Origin: Bradyrhizobium tropiciagri
GTDB lineage: Bacteria > Pseudomonadota > Alphaproteobacteria > Rhizobiales > Xanthobacteraceae
Assembly: GCF_018130505.1 (NCBI RefSeq)
Contig: NZ_JAFCKH010000008.1
Span: 186,001 to 250,000, forward strand
Direction of reading: 5' to 3'
DNA: 64,000 bases
Below the pieces are notes generated by a model. The model was given only the letters and a program-made list of their open reading frames with translations. It searched no databases and was not told the DNA's origin. Position 1 is the stretch's first letter, and each line of letters starts with the position of its first letter. A program made the position numbers and the translations under genes. Positions 1-9,112 of the stretch are shown in pieces.

Positions 1-3000
1 TCGCCGGTGGCACGGCCTCCGTCACGGTGACAGGGGCCGGCTCGCAATGGAACGCCGTCCAGATCAGCCTGTTCGCCAACGCCACAAGCGTACTCAATGT
101 CACGGATGGCGCGACCGTCAACGCCACAAGCAGGATCACCGTCGGCACCCCGGCCGGCAGCAACACGGCCACCCTCAACGTCAGCAACGCCACCATCCTG
201 TTGGGTGGCTTCGGCTTTACCATCGCCAACGCGGGCGGTCAGATCAACTATGACAATGCGACGATCCGCCTTCACACCAACAGCGTGAATGGCTCCGCCG
301 GAACGGCAGCCCAGAACAACATCGCCGCGGGCGGACTGACCATCGACAACAACGGGTTCACCCTTCTCAGCTCGGTCGGCTTCAGCGGCGTCGGCGGATT
401 GACCAAGACCGGCGCCGGTACCCTCCTCTTCGGTGGCAGCAGCACTTATGCCGGCGAGACGGTGATCCAGCAGGGCACGCTCCAACTAAACGGCGCCGGC
501 TCCGGCAACGCCCTCGCCAGTTCGAGCCGGGTGGTCGCCAACGCAGAGTTCGATATTTCCTCCCAGCCTGATGCCAATGCCCACATCCAGAGTCTCGCCG
601 GCAGCAGCGCCGGCACCGTCACGCTGGGCAGCAAGGACCTGATCCTCACCAATGCGCACGACACCTTCGCCGGAACGATCAGCGGCACCGGCGGGGTGCA
701 GGTCAGCGGCGGCACGCAGGCGTTCTCCGGCGTGCAGGCGTATTCCGGCGCGACCACGATCGGCGGCGGCAGCACGCTCGCGCTGACCGGCGCCGGCGAC
801 GTCTCCGCCTCCAGCCAGGTGATCGCGGACGGCACGTTCAGCATCGCCGGCCTCACAGGTGCCGGCACCAGCATCCAGCATCTGACCGGCGGCGGCGCCG
901 TCGATCTCGGTGCCAAGACGCTGACGCTCACCGCCGCGAACGACACCTTCGCCGGCGTCATCGGCGGCGCCGGCGGCGGGCTGACGATCAACGGCACGCA
1001 GACGCTCACGGGCGTCAACACCTATAGCGGCACGACCACCGTCGACACCGGAACGCTGCTGCTGACCGGCAACGGCTCGATCGCGTCCAGCCGGGTGGTC
1101 ACCAACGGCACGTTCGACATCTCGGGCGTCAACGCTGGCAGTTCGCAGGTCGCGAGCCTCGCCGGCACCGGCACCGTTGTGCTCGGCGCCAAGAACCTGA
1201 CCATCAGCAATGCGAACGACACGTTCGCCGGCGCGATCGGCGGCAGCGGCGGATTGCAGGTCGCCGGCGGCACGCAGGCGTTCTCCGGCGTCCAGGCCTA
1301 TACCGGCGCGACCACGATCGGCACCAGCGGCGCGCTGGCGCTGACCGGTTCGGGCTCGATCGCCGCTTCCAGTCGGGTGATCGCGAACGGCACATTCAGC
1401 ATTGCCGGCCTCTCGGGCACGGGCACCGACATCACGCGGCTGACGGGCAGCGGCGCCGTCGATCTCGGCACCAAGACGCTGCGGATCCTGAATGCCAGCG
1501 ACACGTTCTCCGGCGTCATCGGCGGCAGCGGCGCACTGACGATCAACGGCACGCAGACGCTCTCCGGCGTCAACACCTATTCCGGCCAGACGCTGCTGCA
1601 GGCCGGCACGCTGGCGCTGTCGGGCGCCGGCTCGATCGCCAATTCCAGCAGCGTGGTGGCCAACGGCACCTTCGACATCTCGGCCGTATCAGGCGCGAGC
1701 AGCAGCATTCGCAGCCTGTCGGGCACCGGCAACGTCAATCTCGGCGCCAAGACGCTGACCATCACCGCCGCGCACGACACTTTCTCCGGCGGCATCAGCG
1801 GCAGCGGCGGCCTGACACTGACCGGCGGCACGCAGACCTTGTTCCGCGCCACCTACACCGGCGCGACCACGATCGCGGGCGGCACGCTGGCGCTGATGGG
1901 CACCGGTTCGCTGTTCAATTCGAGCCGGGCGATCGTCGACGGCACGCTCGACATTTCCGGCATCACGGCCGGCGTCACCAGCGTGCAGCGGCTGTCAGGC
2001 AGCGGCGCGGTCAATCTCGGCGGCAAGAACCTCACGATCCTGTCCGCCAACGACAGCTTTGGCGGCGTCATCAGCGGCAGCGGCGGGCTCGCCCTCGCCG
2101 GCGGCACGCAGGTGCTGTCCGGGGTCAACACCTATGCGGGCCGGACACTGATCTCCGGCGGCACGCTGGCGCTGACAGGCGCGGGCTCGATCGCCAATTC
2201 CAGCAGCGTGGTGGCGATCGGCGGCTTCGACATCTCCGGGATCGCCGGAGCCAGCACCAGCATCCGCAGCCTCGGCGGCAACAACCTCGTCACGCTGGGA
2301 ACCAAGGACCTCGTCATCAGCAACGCGCACGACACGTTCGCCGGGTCGATCGGCGGCAGCGGCGGGCTGCAGGTGACCGGCGGCGTGCAGTCGCTGTCGG
2401 GCAGCCAGGGCTATACCGGCGCAACCACGATCTCGTCAGGCGCCACGCTTGCGCTGACGGGCCTCGGCACGCTCGCGCTGTCGAGCCGGGTGATCGCCAA
2501 CGGCACCTTCAGCATCGCGGGCCTCGGGATCACGGGGACCAGCATCCGCACGCTGTCCGGCAACGGCGCGATCGATCTCGGCGCCAACACGCTGGGGCTC
2601 ACGGCGGCGAACGACACCTTCGCCGGCACCATCGGCGGCACCGGCGGATTACGGATCACCGGCGGCACCGAGACGCTGACCGGCGCGAACAGCTACAGCG
2701 GCACCACCACGGTCGCCGGCGGCACGCTGCGCGCGGGCGCGGCCGGCGCGTTCAGCGCGGCGTCGGCCTATGTCGCGAGCGGCGGCGGCACGTTGGACCT
2801 CGACGGTTTCAACCAGACCATGGCCTCTCTCGACAATGCCGGCACGCTGCGGTTCGGCAGCGCGCCCGGCACCACGCTGACTGTGAACGGCAATTACGCC
2901 GGCAATGGCGGCACGCTGCTGTTCAACACCGTGCTCGGCGGCGACACGTCGCCCACGGACCGCCTCGTCGTGCAGGGCAACACGTCGGGCACGTCGAACG

Positions 3001-4295
3001 TGCGCGTCAACAATGTCGGCGGCGGCGGCGTGCAGACCGTCGAGGGCATCAAGCTGATCGACGTCGCCGGCGCCTCCAACGGCACGTTCTCGCTGCTCGG
3101 CAACTATGTGCTGCAGGGACAGCAGGCGGTGGTCGCCGGCGCCTATGCCTACACGCTGCAGAAGGGCGGCGCTTCGACGCCGAATGACGGCGACTGGTAT
3201 CTGCGCTCCAGCCTGATCAATCCGCCGAGCGATCCCGGCACGCCGACCCCGCCTCCGTCAGCGCCTCCGGGCCCGCTCTACCAGCCCGGCGTGCCGCTGT
3301 ACGAGAACTACGCCCAGGTGCTGCTCGGCATGAACATGCTGCCGTCGATGCAGGAGCGCGTCGGCAACCGCTATTGGGGCGGCGATCCCAACGCGGCGAT
3401 GGCGCGGATGGGCGGCGTGCCGGCGGCATCGGAGGCGCAGAGCGATCTCTCATGGACGCAGTCGGCATTCTGGGGCCGCATCGAAGGCGGCCAGGGCAAC
3501 ATGCGGCCGTCGAACACCACCGGCTCGAATTACGACGCCGATCACTTCAAGGCGCAGGCCGGGCTCGACGGCGTTGCGCTCGACAATGCGAACGGCCGCC
3601 TGATCGTCGGCCTCACCGCGCAATACGGGCTGACGACGGCCTATGTGAATTCGTTCTTCGGCAACGGCCGGATCCGCGTCCAGGGATCGGGCGTCGGCGC
3701 CACCGCGACCTGGTACGGCGACAACGGCGTCTATCTCGACGGCCAGGCGCAGACCATGTTCTACCGCGGCGATCTCTCCTCCGACGTCGTCGGCGTCGGC
3801 AGCCTCGCCCATGGCAATGAAGGCCTCGGCTACGCCTTCAGCATCGAGGGCGGCAAGCGGTTCGGCGTCGGCAACGGCTTCTTCCTGACGCCGCAGGCGC
3901 AGCTTGCCTATTCCAAGGTCGACTTCGAGAATTTCACCGACCGCTTCGGCGCGCTGGTCTCGCTCGACAATGCCGACAGCCTGCTCGGCCGCGTCGGCCT
4001 GATGCTCAACCACCAGAAGACCTGGAACGACGGCTCAGGCGTCGTCCGCTCCGACCTCTACGCGATCGGCAATCTGCACTACGAATTCCTCGACGGCAGC
4101 AGGGTCGACGTGTCAGGCACCGGCTTCGCCAGCGCCAACGACCGCCTGTGGGGCAGCATCGGCGGCGGCGGCAGCTATAGCTGGCACAACGGCCGCTACA
4201 CCGTGTTCGGCGAAGCGACCTATCGCGCCAGCCTGCAGAATGCCGCCGACAGCAACAGCTACAAGGGCACCGCAGGCTTCCGCGTGGTGTGGTGA
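1..4295 (+). CDS. Autotransporter with tandem beta-strand repeats (5' end outside window)
   Basis: The frame is open from base 3, so the true start lies left of the window. The passenger is Gly/Thr/Ser/Ala-rich and carries autotransporter-associated beta-strand (PATR-type) repeats. Eight tandem copies have near-identical [NH]DTFxGxIxG boxes, whose GAC codons lie near nt 660, 942, 1218, 1500, 1776, 2052, 2331 and 2613, a period of 276-282 bp. A Pro-rich linker (about nt 3220-3290) precedes a C-terminal beta-barrel domain (about nt 3450-4295) that ends in an aromatic residue (RVVW). The family is secreted by the type V route and usually forms a surface beta-helix. An adhesin or biofilm role is inference. 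The next gene is convergent. Confidence 0.93.
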   Translation, partial: AGGTASVTVTGAGSQWNAVQISLFANATSVLNVTDGATVNATSRITVGTPAGSNTATLNVSNATILLGGFGFTIANAGGQINYDNATIRLHTNSVNGSAGTAAQNNIAAGGLTIDNNGFTLLSSVGFSGVGGLTKTGAGTLLFGGSSTYAGETVIQQGTLQLNGAGSGNALASSSRVVANAEFDISSQPDANAHIQSLAGSSAGTVTLGSKDLILTNAHDTFAGTISGTGGVQVSGGTQAFSGVQAYSGATTIGGGSTLALTGAGDVSASSQVIADGTFSIAGLTGAGTSIQHLTGGGAVDLGAKTLTLTAANDTFAGVIGGAGGGLTINGTQTLTGVNTYSGTTTVDTGTLLLTGNGSIASSRVVTNGTFDISGVNAGSSQVASLAGTGTVVLGAKNLTISNANDTFAGAIGGSGGLQVAGGTQAFSGVQAYTGATTIGTSGALALTGSGSIAASSRVIANGTFSIAGLSGTGTDITRLTGSGAVDLGTKTLRILNASDTFSGVIGGSGALTINGTQTLSGVNTYSGQTLLQAGTLALSGAGSIANSSSVVANGTFDISAVSGASSSIRSLSGTGNVNLGAKTLTITAAHDTFSGGISGSGGLTLTGGTQTLFRATYTGATTIAGGTLALMGTGSLFNSSRAIVDGTLDISGITAGVTSVQRLSGSGAVNLGGKNLTILSANDSFGGVISGSGGLALAGGTQVLSGVNTYAGRTLISGGTLALTGAGSIANSSSVVAIGGFDISGIAGASTSIRSLGGNNLVTLGTKDLVISNAHDTFAGSIGGSGGLQVTGGVQSLSGSQGYTGATTISSGATLALTGLGTLALSSRVIANGTFSIAGLGITGTSIRTLSGNGAIDLGANTLGLTAANDTFAGTIGGTGGLRITGGTETLTGANSYSGTTTVAGGTLRAGAAGAFSAASAYVASGGGTLDLDGFNQTMASLDNAGTLRFGSAPGTTLTVNGNYAGNGGTLLFNTVLGGDTSPTDRLVVQGNTSGTSNVRVNNVGGGGVQTVEGIKLIDVAGASNGTFSLLGNYVLQGQQAVVAGAYAYTLQKGGASTPNDGDWYLRSSLINPPSDPGTPTPPPSAPPGPLYQPGVPLYENYAQVLLGMNMLPSMQERVGNRYWGGDPNAAMARMGGVPAASEAQSDLSWTQSAFWGRIEGGQGNMRPSNTTGSNYDADHFKAQAGLDGVALDNANGRLIVGLTAQYGLTTAYVNSFFGNGRIRVQGSGVGATATWYGDNGVYLDGQAQTMFYRGDLSSDVVGVGSLAHGNEGLGYAFSIEGGKRFGVGNGFFLTPQAQLAYSKVDFENFTDRFGALVSLDNADSLLGRVGLMLNHQKTWNDGSGVVRSDLYAIGNLHYEFLDGSRVDVSGTGFASANDRLWGSIGGGGSYSWHNGRYTVFGEATYRASLQNAADSNSYKGTAGFRVVW
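620..2710 (+). repeat. Tandem ~280-bp coding repeats in the autotransporter passenger
   Basis: Eight in-frame copies of about 93 codons each. Every copy runs through a GGTQxxSGVxxYSGxTT box, a LALTGxGS box, an SSxVxxxGTFxIxG box and a (V/I)xLGxKxLxIxxAxDTF box. Copies at spacing two (A-B-A-B) look closer to each other than neighbours, hinting at expansion in pairs. Confidence 0.85.
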
Positions 4296-4308
4296 GGGCG
4301 GCGCCGCC

Positions 4309-4779
4309 TTACGGCAGCGGCTTCTGGATCAGGCTGACGCCGTCCTCCGTGATCCGCACGCCGTTCGCCTCCAGCCCTTTGAGGATTTTTTCGGCGGTCG
4401 CATCGTCGATGCGGACGGCCTTGCGACCGGTGGCCTGCAAGGCGGTGATGACCCGCGGGCTGACATTCGACGAGCGGGCGAGCGTAGCAGCGCGGAGCTG
4501 GATCAGCGCCAGCGCGGCGCGCAGATTGTTGCCGTTGACCGTCAGCTCCTTCGCCTTGCAGTAGTCGTGGGGTTCCGAGCCCTTCGAATACACCGTCTTG
4601 TCCTTGCACACGCTGGCGCAGTCGCCGGTGGTGTCCCCTCCTCCCGGCGCGCATCCCTGGCAGGTGCATGTGGTGCCCGGAAAGTCTTTCCCCTTGGCGG
4701 CCAATGCGGCCATCGAGGAACAGCCGACGAACATGGCGACGAACGCGACGGAGGCGGAAAAGCTGGTCACGAACTTCAT
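4309..4779 (-). CDS. Exported Cys-containing hypothetical protein
   Basis: 156 aa. The N-terminus (MKFVTSFSASVAFVAMFVG) is a signal peptide, with a Cys at about residue 20 that could be a loose lipobox (FVGCSS). A Cys-rich stretch follows (CTCQGCAP, then CASVC and YC), suggesting disulfides or metal binding. The C-terminal half looks alpha/beta, with no motif I recognise. It is convergent with the autotransporter. Function unknown. Confidence 0.7.
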   Translation of the reverse strand: MKFVTSFSASVAFVAMFVGCSSMAALAAKGKDFPGTTCTCQGCAPGGGDTTGDCASVCKDKTVYSKGSEPHDYCKAKELTVNGNNLRAALALIQLRAATLARSSNVSPRVITALQATGRKAVRIDDATAEKILKGLEANGVRITEDGVSLIQKPLP

Positions 4780-4818
4780 GGCGCTACTCCCTATGAGGAC
4801 AAGAGCTGCGCAGAGACA

Positions 4819-4929
4819 TCAGGGCACGTTCACCAGAGGCATCGGTGCTGTGGGAAGTGGTTTGAAAGAACCGCTGTGGATCGCAGCCACGGCCACGAAC
4901 AAAAATGCAAGTACAATGATGCTACGCAT
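4819..4929 (-). CDS. Small exported/membrane peptide, 36 aa
   Basis: A short frame starting MRSIIVLAFLFVAVAAIHSG, which looks like a signal peptide or single membrane span, followed by a short Pro-containing tail. It could be extended upstream to nt 5016, but that segment looks non-coding. Support is only the hydrophobic N-terminus and its position in an otherwise empty gap. Confidence 0.4.
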   Translation of the reverse strand: MRSIIVLAFLFVAVAAIHSGSFKPLPTAPMPLVNVP

Positions 4930-5125
4930 GATGAGGCTCCACACGGGAGCCGAGTCTAGGCGAGACTGCACGGCGGCCCTGTGAGCTGAACCACACGCCC
5001 CGGCTGCAACGATCACAAGCGCGGCATTGCGCGGGTGGGCTTATCGCGCGGCCCGCGTCGCGTTGGATGCGGAACCAGCCTGCGCCTTGATCGTTGATCC
5101 CGTCATCCGCCAAGGGGGAATTCTC

Positions 5126-5557
5126 ATGTCCGATCCTTCAATGCCCGCCGACGCACGGCCGCGATCGGCGCTTTCATTGCTCGTCGCACTTCTCGCCCTC
5201 ATCGTCGCCGGCGGCGCGCTCTGGATGAGCTACGCCAATGGAACCAAGCCGGCCGCTCCGCAGGAGCAGGCGGCCGTCGCACCTGCGCCGGATCCGGCGA
5301 TCGAGCAGGTCAAGCAAAGCCTGGCGTCGCTGCAACAGGCGGTGCAAGGCATGCAGGCCGACCAGCAGAAGCTGGCGACCCAAGTCAGCGACATCCAACA
5401 GAAGCTGGCGGGACAACAGGGCGATCAGAAGTTGCTCTCCGACCAGCTCGGCTCGCTCAGTGCGCGGGTCAACTCACTGGAATCGGCACGCGCTGAAAGC
5501 CCTGCCCCAGCGCAGCCCGCTCCCGCGCCGCGAAACACCAAGCGGTCGAAGCAATAG
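5126..5557 (+). CDS. Membrane-anchored coiled-coil protein
   Basis: 143 aa from the ATG behind an AAGGGGG ribosome-binding site. There is one membrane span at about residues 15-38 (LSLLVALLALIVAGGALWM). A Gln-rich coiled coil at about 60-120 (VKQSLASLQQAVQGMQ, then VSDIQQKLAGQQ) follows, and the tail is Pro/Ala-rich and basic. The topology suggests a cytoplasmic N-terminus and a periplasmic coiled coil. Rhizobial genomes carry many such proteins. Function unknown. Confidence 0.7.
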   Translation: MSDPSMPADARPRSALSLLVALLALIVAGGALWMSYANGTKPAAPQEQAAVAPAPDPAIEQVKQSLASLQQAVQGMQADQQKLATQVSDIQQKLAGQQGDQKLLSDQLGSLSARVNSLESARAESPAPAQPAPAPRNTKRSKQ

Positions 5558-5685
5558 CTACTCAGCGGAGACCTGCGACCGCGGCTCGCGCGCGACATCT
5601 GCGCTTGTGTGTCGCAGCCGGCCGCTCCGAACGGATCGATTTCCGCGCTAATCTCCCGTCCTCGAGCTACCGCGCGGGGCCGGTC

Positions 5686-5937
5686 ATGGCTTCAAAACTG
5701 TCTTCGGGCATTATTGCGCTGCTGTTGCTGGCTGGCGCACTGTCGCTGTTGATCGCAATCCAGCCACCTGCGTGGGTGTTTCTGCTGCTCGGCTCCTTCG
5801 CGCTGGCGGCGCTGTACATCGTCGCGAGAACGAAATCGCGCTTTGATCCGCTCGATCCGCGTTTCGGCAGCTGCATCCCCCCGATTCCCCGACCGAAAAC
5901 CCGCGGCGATGGGCCGAGTCACGACGGCGACGTCTGA
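5686..5937 (+). CDS. Small two-span membrane protein
   Basis: 83 aa from the ATG giving MASKLSSGIIALLLLAGALS. Two hydrophobic segments (about residues 8-25 and 30-48) are followed by a basic, Pro-rich soluble tail. No family recognised. The frame opens upstream to nt 5605, but that part has no hydrophobic or coding character. Confidence 0.5.
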   Translation: MASKLSSGIIALLLLAGALSLLIAIQPPAWVFLLLGSFALAALYIVARTKSRFDPLDPRFGSCIPPIPRPKTRGDGPSHDGDV

Positions 5938-6041
5938 CCCTCCACAGGCGGACGTGCCTGGGGATGACGTCGCGCTTCGCTCGACTGCGCGCCACCGGCT
6001 TGTTAAGCCGCCTCTCCGCAAGGACAGTTTGAGTCGGGGAC

Positions 6042-7550
6042 ATGACGGTCGCGATCGAGATGGGAATGACGACGGCCGGCGCCCCGGCGGCCATCGACCT
6101 CGAGGAACTGCTCGCCACCCGCCTGCTGGTGCAGGGCAATTCCGGTTCCGGCAAATCTCATCTGCTGCGCCGGCTGCTGGAACAGAGCGCCCGCTGGGTG
6201 CAGCAGACCATCATCGACCCCGAAGGCGACTTCGTGACGCTCGCCGAGCGTTTCGGCCATCTCGTCATCGATGCCGAGGACCACACCGAGCGCAGCCTGC
6301 AGGCCGCGGGCGAACGCGTGCGCATCCACCGCGTGTCCACCGTGCTCAATCTCGAAGGGCTCGACGCCGAGAACCAGATGCGCCGCGCCGCGGCTTACCT
6401 CGGCGGAATGTTCGAAGTCGCCCGCGACCACTGGTATCCGATGCTGGTGGTGGTGGACGAGGCGCAATTGTTCGCGCCGGCGGTCGCGGGCGAAGTGTCC
6501 GACGAGGCGCGCAAGCTCTCGCTCGGCGCGATGACGAATCTGATGTGCCGCGGCCGCAAGCGCGGCCTGGCCGGCATCATCGCCACGCAGCGGCTGGCGA
6601 AGCTCGCCAAGAATGTCGCGGCCGAAGCGTCCAATTTCCTGATGGGCCGGACCTTCCTCGACATCGACATGGCGCGCGCCGCCGACCTCCTCGGCATGGA
6701 GCGGCGGCAAGCGGAAGCGTTCCGCGACCTCGAACGCGGGCAATTCATGGCATTGGGCCCGGCCCTCTCCCGCCGCCCGCTGGGCCTGCGCATCGGTCCG
6801 ACCGACACGCAGCCGCGCAACGCGGCACCGCGGCTGATGCCGCTGCCGGAAGCGGCGCTGGAAGACGCGCGCGCCATCATCCTGGCGGCGCCGCCGCCCG
6901 AGACGACGACAAGGCCGCAGCGCCGGCCGTCACCGGACCTGCTCAACCAGCTGATGGCGGCGGCGAAGCAGCCCGCGCCCGAGGTGCAGGACGAAGCCGC
7001 CGAGCAGCCGCTCAGCGCCGAGCAACTGGCGGAGCGGCGCGAGCGGCTCGATCGCATCCTGCGCGCCATCCTGGCCGAGCCCGATGCCGGCTTCCGCGCC
7101 ATCGGGGTGCTCTATCAGGAATTCGTGGTGCGCTGCCGGATCGAGGGCCTCGGCGCTGTGGTGCCGGAGCTCGCCGATTTCCGCCGCATGCTGACGCGGG
7201 CCCGCGCCGGGCTCGGCGCCGACATGGCAGAGGACGACGGCTGGCAGGACGTGCAGCTGCGTGCCGCGATCCTGCCCGACGACATGCAGGGCGTCTTCAT
7301 GATGATCGCGCGAGCCGCCAAGGAAGGCTGGCCCTGCCCGGGCGATGCGGCGATCGCCCGCGCCTACGGCACGCACTCGCTGCGCCGCGCGCGGCATCTC
7401 CTGACCTATATCGAGGACCAGGGCCTGATCGTCTGCCAGCTCGACGGCACCGGCAAGCGCACCGTGACGCTGGTCGAACTGGCCTGGGCCACGGCGGCCA
7501 GTGATCCGAATGCCGACGATCTATCGGCGGAGCCCGCCTGCAGCGGCTGA
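6042..7550 (+). CDS. HerA/DUF87-like ATP-binding protein
   Basis: 502 aa. Walker A is GNSGSGKSH at residues 32-40. IIDPEGDF follows, as in HerA-type ATPases, and Walker B is MLVVVDEAQLF at about 135-145. A later RGRKRGLAGIIATQR segment resembles the HerA/FtsK sensor region. The C-terminal third is Ala/Glu-rich and ends in what looks like a winged-helix-type domain. HerA ATPases pump DNA with the nuclease NurA, but there is no nurA here. DNA processing is inferred. An upstream in-frame start is possible because the protein begins close to its P-loop. Confidence 0.85.
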   Translation: MTVAIEMGMTTAGAPAAIDLEELLATRLLVQGNSGSGKSHLLRRLLEQSARWVQQTIIDPEGDFVTLAERFGHLVIDAEDHTERSLQAAGERVRIHRVSTVLNLEGLDAENQMRRAAAYLGGMFEVARDHWYPMLVVVDEAQLFAPAVAGEVSDEARKLSLGAMTNLMCRGRKRGLAGIIATQRLAKLAKNVAAEASNFLMGRTFLDIDMARAADLLGMERRQAEAFRDLERGQFMALGPALSRRPLGLRIGPTDTQPRNAAPRLMPLPEAALEDARAIILAAPPPETTTRPQRRPSPDLLNQLMAAAKQPAPEVQDEAAEQPLSAEQLAERRERLDRILRAILAEPDAGFRAIGVLYQEFVVRCRIEGLGAVVPELADFRRMLTRARAGLGADMAEDDGWQDVQLRAAILPDDMQGVFMMIARAAKEGWPCPGDAAIARAYGTHSLRRARHLLTYIEDQGLIVCQLDGTGKRTVTLVELAWATAASDPNADDLSAEPACSG

Positions 7551-7557
7551 TGCTGCG

Positions 7558-9078
7558 TCACAGCTTCCGGCTGATGGCTTCCGCGATCATGATCGTCGTC
7601 ACGTTGGTCGGCGCCGAGATGATGTCGGGCATGATCGACGCATCGACGACGTTGAGGCCATCGACGCCGCGCACCGCGCCGGTGCCGTCGACCACTGCGC
7701 CGGGATCGCCGTGGCCGCCCATCGGCACCGAGGAGGTCGGATGAGAGTAGCCGTCGACCGAGGCAATCACCGCTTTCTCCAGCGCCGCATCGTCTACGAT
7801 GCCCCTGCCCGGCGCTATCTCGGATGCGATCATGTCGCTGAACGGCGCCGACGTTCCGATCCGGCGTGACAGGTTCACGGCCTCCATCATCCGCCGTAGG
7901 TCGCTTTTCTCCTTGAAGAAATTGAAGCGGATCAGCGGCATCGCGCGCGGATCGCGGCTCGCGAGCCGGATCGATCCGGCCGATTTGGGCAACGTCACCG
8001 AACAGGCCAGCACGATCGCGCCGCCGGTCGGGCTCTGCGCGGGATCGAAGATGTGGGTCGCCGAGATGTGCAGGTCGAGCTCATCCGCGGCGGCTTCGCT
8101 CGACCTGGTCCAGATGATGGCGCCCGCCACCGGCGTCATCGACCGCACCTCCGGCTTGAGGGCGTAGACGTTGTAGTAGAACGGATGCTCCTTCAGCCGT
8201 TCGCCGACCGGCGCGTCGACGACAACGGGAATGCCGAGCTCTTCCAGATGCGACGCGGGCCCGATGCCCGAACGCATCAGGATCGCCGGGCTGCCATAGG
8301 CACCGGCCGAGAGGATCACCCGTCCGGCCGCGATGGTGTCTCCGCTCACCAGGCGAACGCCGGTCGCGCGGCGCCCGTCGAAGATGACGCGGTCGACCTC
8401 GGCCTCGCTCATGATCGCAAGGTTCGGCCGGCGGCGCACCTCGTCGGTGAGATAGGCCATGCCGGTGTTGATCCGCCGCCCGTCGACGACGTTGAGCGTA
8501 TAGGGCGAGACGCCATGCTGGTCCGCGCCGTTGAAGTCGGCGACGCGCGGCAAGCCGCACGCTTCCGCGGCGTGCACGAAGGCGCGCATCGACGGCGTGT
8601 TCTCCTCCATCGTGCGCTGCCGGATCGGGAACGGGCCGGAGCGGCCGTGCCAGGCATCGTCACCATCAGGCGTGTTCTCCATCGCCTTGTAGATCGGGAG
8701 GACGTCGGTGAAGGACCAGCCGTCGAGGCCGTGCGTGGTCCAGCGCGCGAAGTCCGACGGCCGCGCGCGCATCGCGACTGCGGCGTTGATTCCGGAGCTG
8801 CCGCCCAAGACCTTGCCGCGCAGCGCGGTCACGTCATGGCCGAGGACGCTATGGTCCTGGGTGTGATAGCCCCAGTCATGCGATGCATCGCCGCCGACGC
8901 GGTTGGCATTCGCGATCACGTCGGGATATTGCGCGGGCGCATAGGCCTTGCCCGCCTCCAGCAGAAGCACGCGCCGCCCCGGATCCGCGCTCAGACGATT
9001 GGCGAGCACGGCGCCCGCCGAACCGCCGCCGACGATGACGACGTCGAACGACGCGCCCGATGCAATGTCGATTGCCAT
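7558..9078 (-). CDS. GMC family FAD-dependent oxidoreductase
   Basis: 506 aa, the usual length for choline-dehydrogenase-like GMC enzymes. The FAD-binding motif VVIVGGGSAGAVLANRL is at about residues 14-30, followed by GKVLGGSSGINAAV (GMC signature 1). The C-terminus has HPTSSVPMGG with the catalytic-type His, then LNVVDASIMP (signature 2). These flavoenzymes oxidise alcohols or related substrates; the substrate cannot be read here. It lies 34 bp downstream of an HSL-type esterase on the same strand, so the two may release and then oxidise an alcohol from an ester. That pairing is inference. Confidence 0.92.
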   Translation of the reverse strand: MAIDIASGASFDVVIVGGGSAGAVLANRLSADPGRRVLLLEAGKAYAPAQYPDVIANANRVGGDASHDWGYHTQDHSVLGHDVTALRGKVLGGSSGINAAVAMRARPSDFARWTTHGLDGWSFTDVLPIYKAMENTPDGDDAWHGRSGPFPIRQRTMEENTPSMRAFVHAAEACGLPRVADFNGADQHGVSPYTLNVVDGRRINTGMAYLTDEVRRRPNLAIMSEAEVDRVIFDGRRATGVRLVSGDTIAAGRVILSAGAYGSPAILMRSGIGPASHLEELGIPVVVDAPVGERLKEHPFYYNVYALKPEVRSMTPVAGAIIWTRSSEAAADELDLHISATHIFDPAQSPTGGAIVLACSVTLPKSAGSIRLASRDPRAMPLIRFNFFKEKSDLRRMMEAVNLSRRIGTSAPFSDMIASEIAPGRGIVDDAALEKAVIASVDGYSHPTSSVPMGGHGDPGAVVDGTGAVRGVDGLNVVDASIMPDIISAPTNVTTIMIAEAISRKL

Positions 9079-9112
9079 GACAAATATTCCCTTGGTTGCT
9101 GTGTCGACCGCT

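Noticed and set aside
446-2668. Series of minus-strand frames of about 90 residues
   Set aside because: They repeat with the autotransporter's 280-bp period and are antisense shadows of its repeats.
1-4295. Possible CRISPR array from regular repeats
   Set aside because: The repeats are about 280 bp, in frame and protein-coding.
5843-7504. 553-residue plus-strand frame overlapping the HerA-like gene
   Set aside because: Arg/Gly-rich in the wrong frame over the P-loop gene.
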